Shown one piece after another: positions 15,515 to 17,765 of a DNA stretch of 17,765 nucleotides. The stretch is from contig JAAYAO010000234.1 of the NCBI GenBank assembly GCA_012719335.1, positions 1-17,765 on the forward strand. Reading direction: 5' to 3'. This DNA is from Propionibacterium sp. (GTDB taxonomy: Bacteria; Actinomycetota; Actinomycetes; Propionibacteriales; Propionibacteriaceae). Position 1 is the first letter of the stretch. The number at the start of each line of letters is the position of its first letter. The translations under genes and the position numbers were made by a program. The notes under the pieces are model-generated. The model was not told the DNA's origin, searched no databases, and saw only the letters and a list, made by a program, of their open reading frames with translations.

Positions 15515-16707
15515 TGCTGCGCTCCGTTCCAGTTCGGGTTCTCCCAGATGACCGTGCCGCCCATTCCCAGGCCGATGCACATGGTGGTCAGGCCGTACCG
15601 CACCTCGGGGCGTTCCCGGAAGGTGCGGGCCAGGTGGATCATCAGCCGCACCCCGGAGGAGGCCAGCGGGTGGCCCAGCGCGATCGCGCCGCCGTAGGGG
15701 TTGACCTTGGGGTCGTCGTCGGCGATGCCGAAGTGTTCCAGGAAGGCCAGCACCTGCACGGCGAAGGCCTCGTTGATCTCGATCGCGCCGATGTCGTCGA
15801 TGCTCAACCCGGCGCGGGCCAGCGCCTTCTCGGTGGCCGGTACCGGGCCGACACCCATCACCTCGGGGGCGACCCCGGCGAAGGCGTAGCCGACCATCTT
15901 CATTGCCACCGGCAGCCCGAGTTCGGCCGCGGTGGCGGCCTCGGCGAGCAGGCAGGCGGTCGCACCGTCGTTCAGCCCGGCGGCATTGCCGGCGGTGACC
16001 CGTCCGTGCGGACGGAACGGGGTGCGCAGTTGGGCCAGGCCCTCGACGGTCGTCCCGGGGCGGGGTGGCTCGTCGGTGGTGGCCAGCCCCCAGCCTTGTT
16101 CCACCGAACGCAGCGCGACCGGTACCAGCGATTCCTGGATGATGCCGGCGGCGTAGGCGTCGGCGACCCGTTGCTGACTGAGCACCGCGTAGGCGTCGGC
16201 GCGATCCTTGGTGATCGACGGGAACCGGTCGTGGAGGTTCTCGGCGGTCGAGCCCATCACCAGGGCGGTGGGGTCGACCAGTTTCTCGGCGATGAAGCGT
16301 GGGTTGATGTCGGCACCCGAACCCATCGGGTGGTGGGTCATGTGTTCCACCCCGCCGGCCAGGGCGATGTCGTAGGCGCCGAAGGCGATTCCGGAGGCGG
16401 TGGTGGTGACCGCGGTCATCGCCCCGGCACACATCCGGTCGATGGCATAACCGGGCACCGATTGGGGCAGGCCGGCCAGGATCGCGGTGGTGCGACCGAT
16501 GGTCAGACCCTGGTCACCGGTCTGGGTGGTGGCCGCGATGGCCACCTCATCGACCCGTTCGGGCGGCAGTTCGGGGTGACGTCGCAACAACTCGCGCAGG
16601 CAGTCGACCACCATGTCGTCGGCTCTGGTTTCGGCATACAGGGAGCCCGCCTTGCCGAAAGGAGTGCGGACGCCGTCAACGAAAACGGCTTCACGGAGTT
16701 CAGGCAT
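15511..16707 (-). CDS. fadA: Acetyl-CoA acyltransferase (thiolase), FadA
   Basis: A 398-residue thiolase that cleaves 3-ketoacyl-CoA with CoA in the last step of beta-oxidation. All catalytic residues are visible: nucleophile Cys93 in DRMCAGAM, His346 in ALGHPLASSG and Cys377 in TTMCIGLGMGG. The N-terminus MPELREAVFVDGVRTPFGKAG is standard. It is the first gene of a fadA-fadB operon, with the FadB start overlapping its stop, which fits the two-subunit beta-oxidation complex. ATG 16707 has no Shine-Dalgarno. TAACCT lies 7 nt upstream on the minus strand, indicating a leaderless transcript. A biosynthetic acetoacetyl-CoA thiolase is the alternative, but pairing with fadB favours degradation. 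Confidence 0.95.
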   Translation of the reverse strand: MPELREAVFVDGVRTPFGKAGSLYAETRADDMVVDCLRELLRRHPELPPERVDEVAIAATTQTGDQGLTIGRTTAILAGLPQSVPGYAIDRMCAGAMTAVTTTASGIAFGAYDIALAGGVEHMTHHPMGSGADINPRFIAEKLVDPTALVMGSTAENLHDRFPSITKDRADAYAVLSQQRVADAYAAGIIQESLVPVALRSVEQGWGLATTDEPPRPGTTVEGLAQLRTPFRPHGRVTAGNAAGLNDGATACLLAEAATAAELGLPVAMKMVGYAFAGVAPEVMGVGPVPATEKALARAGLSIDDIGAIEINEAFAVQVLAFLEHFGIADDDPKVNPYGGAIALGHPLASSGVRLMIHLARTFRERPEVRYGLTTMCIGLGMGGTVIWENPNWNGAQQ

Positions 16708-16714
16708 GTGACAC

Positions 16715-16720
16715 AGGTTA
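16715..16720 (-). promoter_or_regulatory. -10 box of leaderless fadAB promoter
   Basis: On the minus strand TAACCT (16720-16715) is followed by 7 nt and ATG 16707, with no ribosome site between. No recognisable -35 box or operator palindrome was seen in the 160-nt gap to rnd. Confidence 0.5.
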
Positions 16721-16819
16721 CCCAGAGGTAACTTAGAAGGCGAGGGTTTCGCCCCGGTGAATCGGAGCCGGTCGAAAACTCACCCCGGGTACACCCGGAT
16801 CGCGTCGGGGCGGAGCTGA

Positions 16820-16866
16820 CCCGCCGGCAGCGTGAAGGCATCGCGCCGATGTCCGGCTGCGGCGGG
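16820..16866 (-). terminator. Terminator-like hairpin after rnd
   Basis: CCCGCC and GCAG (16820-16830, one bulged G at 16826) pair with CTGC and GGCGGG (16857-16866). An inner hairpin CATCG (16839-16843) / CGATG (16847-16851) closes on CGC. It begins 2 nt beyond the rnd stop codon on the minus strand and precedes the fadA promoter. Confidence 0.6.
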
Positions 16867-16867
16867 A

Positions 16868-17765
16868 TCAGCCGGCCGAGCGGAGGGCTTCGGTCAGCGG
16901 GGCGGCGGTCAGTTCGCATTGCCAGGGACGGGCACCCTGGGCGGCCAGGGCTTCGTCGACCGCATCCTCGGTGAGCTCGGCCGGGGGTTGCCAACACAGA
17001 TTGCGCCAATAATCGGGGGTCAACAGGTTCTCCGGTGGCACGTCCAGGGACGCGGCCAGGGAGTTGATCGCCTCACGCGCCGGCAGCAGCCGGGCATGGG
17101 CCTCGGGGTGGTTGCGCTCCCAATTGCGCCAGTTCGGTGGCCCCTCCAGCGGGGGACGCCGGTTCGGCCACTGCGACTTCGGCAGCGCCCGGGCCCGTTC
17201 GATCGCGTCCAACCAGTTCGCCTCGAAGCGGCGGGCATTGCGCCGTTTGAACCCGTCGATGGCACGCAGATCGTGCCGGCCCCAGGACGACCCGGCCGCC
17301 AGTTCGCTGATCGCCTTGTCGATCAGCAGTTTGCTCGGGGCCTTGTCCAGCCGCCGGGCCAGATCCTCCCGCGCGGTCCACAACTCGCGCACCAGCGCCA
17401 AGCCCTGCTGGGTCTTCACCTGCGACAAACCACTGGTGCGTCGCCAGGGTTCGGCCGATTGTTTGCGGGGTTGACCGGCGGTGGCGACCAGGTGGGCGAA
17501 CTCCTGACGGGCCCACTCGTCCTTGCCGTTGCTGGTCAGTTCCGCGGCCAGGTGGTCGCGCAATTGCACCAGCAGTTCGACGTCCAGGCTGGCGTAGACC
17601 AGCCAGTCGGCGGGCAGCGGACGGGTCGACCAGTCGGCCGCCGAATGCTCCTTGAGCAGCCGCACCCCGGCGATCCGTTCCACCAGGGTCGACAGGCCGA
17701 CCTTGGGCCAGCCCAACAGTCGGGCGGCCAGTTCGGTGTCGAACAGGTTGACCGGCCGCAGCCCC
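16868..17765 (-). CDS. rnd: Ribonuclease D, C-terminal part (5' end outside window)
   Basis: A DEDDy-family 3'-5' exoribonuclease; about 299 residues are visible and the frame is open to the window edge, so Exo I and most of Exo II lie outside. The visible part begins with LRPVNLFDTELAARLLGWPK and VGLSTLVERI, then HSAADWSTRPLP and Exo III YASLDVELL, which supplies the Tyr and the last Asp of the active site. An HRDC domain follows (ALVRELWTAREDLARRLDKA then PSKLLIDKAISELA), which helps bind structured RNA. The C-terminal portion has the second HRDC-like region seen in actinobacterial homologues. The product matures stable RNAs in other bacteria. It lies upstream of fadA on the same strand, with a hairpin and a separate fadA promoter between, so they are probably not one operon. 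Confidence 0.92.
   Translation of the reverse strand, partial: GLRPVNLFDTELAARLLGWPKVGLSTLVERIAGVRLLKEHSAADWSTRPLPADWLVYASLDVELLVQLRDHLAAELTSNGKDEWARQEFAHLVATAGQPRKQSAEPWRRTSGLSQVKTQQGLALVRELWTAREDLARRLDKAPSKLLIDKAISELAAGSSWGRHDLRAIDGFKRRNARRFEANWLDAIERARALPKSQWPNRRPPLEGPPNWRNWERNHPEAHARLLPAREAINSLAASLDVPPENLLTPDYWRNLCWQPPAELTEDAVDEALAAQGARPWQCELTAAPLTEALRSAG

Noticed and set aside
14174..15697. 507-codon open frame on the plus strand over fadB
   Set aside because: fadB is unambiguous on the minus strand with catalytic residues in place. This frame is a shadow.
15515..16432. Upstream in-frame extension of fadB through fadA, suggesting a 1019-residue fusion
   Set aside because: The extension is an out-of-frame reading of fadA. 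FadB similarity begins at GTG 15514, which has its own ribosome site.
1..17765. Mobile elements, CRISPR, tRNA/rRNA or prophage genes
   Set aside because: I looked for transposase motifs, regularly spaced direct repeats and tRNA-like sequences and saw none. The gene content is chromosomal housekeeping.

Overview
The window is high-GC, gene-dense chromosomal DNA from an actinobacterium. Core genes (dxs, a SigB-like sigma factor, a PAC2-family protein, an actinobacterial-length HrpA, a fadA-fadB operon, a DEDDy RNase D) are interleaved with transporter genes. Codon use, several GTG starts and TANNNT -10 boxes placed exactly 7 nt before ATG codons all fit Actinomycetota. The overall gene content suggests a relative of Propionibacteriaceae, but that finer placement is inference. 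I see no mobile element, CRISPR array, tRNA or rRNA.

Layout, left to right. Positions 1-2910 (+) hold the C-terminal three quarters of an HrpA-type DEAH RNA helicase, cut by the window edge. A PAC2-family protein (2942-3829, +) and a TesB-type acyl-CoA thioesterase (3890-4768, +) follow. A GC-rich hairpin separates tesB from a convergent group 2 sigma factor (4856-5812, -). The sigma gene lies downstream of an S9 oligopeptidase B gene (5887-8058, -) but has its own SigR/SigH-type ECF promoter. Divergent from ptrB are a four-helix membrane protein (8151-8672, +), an unrecognised 127-residue protein (8717-9100, +) and dxs for the MEP isoprenoid pathway (9156-11054, +).

The most notable system is at 11107-13295. 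A clear -10 box is followed by a full FMN riboswitch aptamer (11131-11247), a leader that can fold over the ribosome binding site, and two translationally coupled genes. These encode an ABC permease and a Tat-type lipoprotein of the NMT1/ThiY fold, which I read as RibX and RibY, a riboflavin importer. No ATPase gene for it lies in the window.

A 13-bp hairpin separates ribY from the convergent fadA-fadB beta-oxidation operon (13373-16707, -). The window ends in the C-terminal part of RNase D (16868-17765, -), which has its own terminator-like hairpin.

Two regulatory themes emerge. First, five genes (PAC2, ptrB, the 127-aa gene, dxs, fadA) have TANNNT-N7-ATG and no Shine-Dalgarno, so leaderless mRNAs are likely. 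Second, the sigma gene has GGAAT-N19-GTT, suggesting thiol-oxidative or envelope-stress control.
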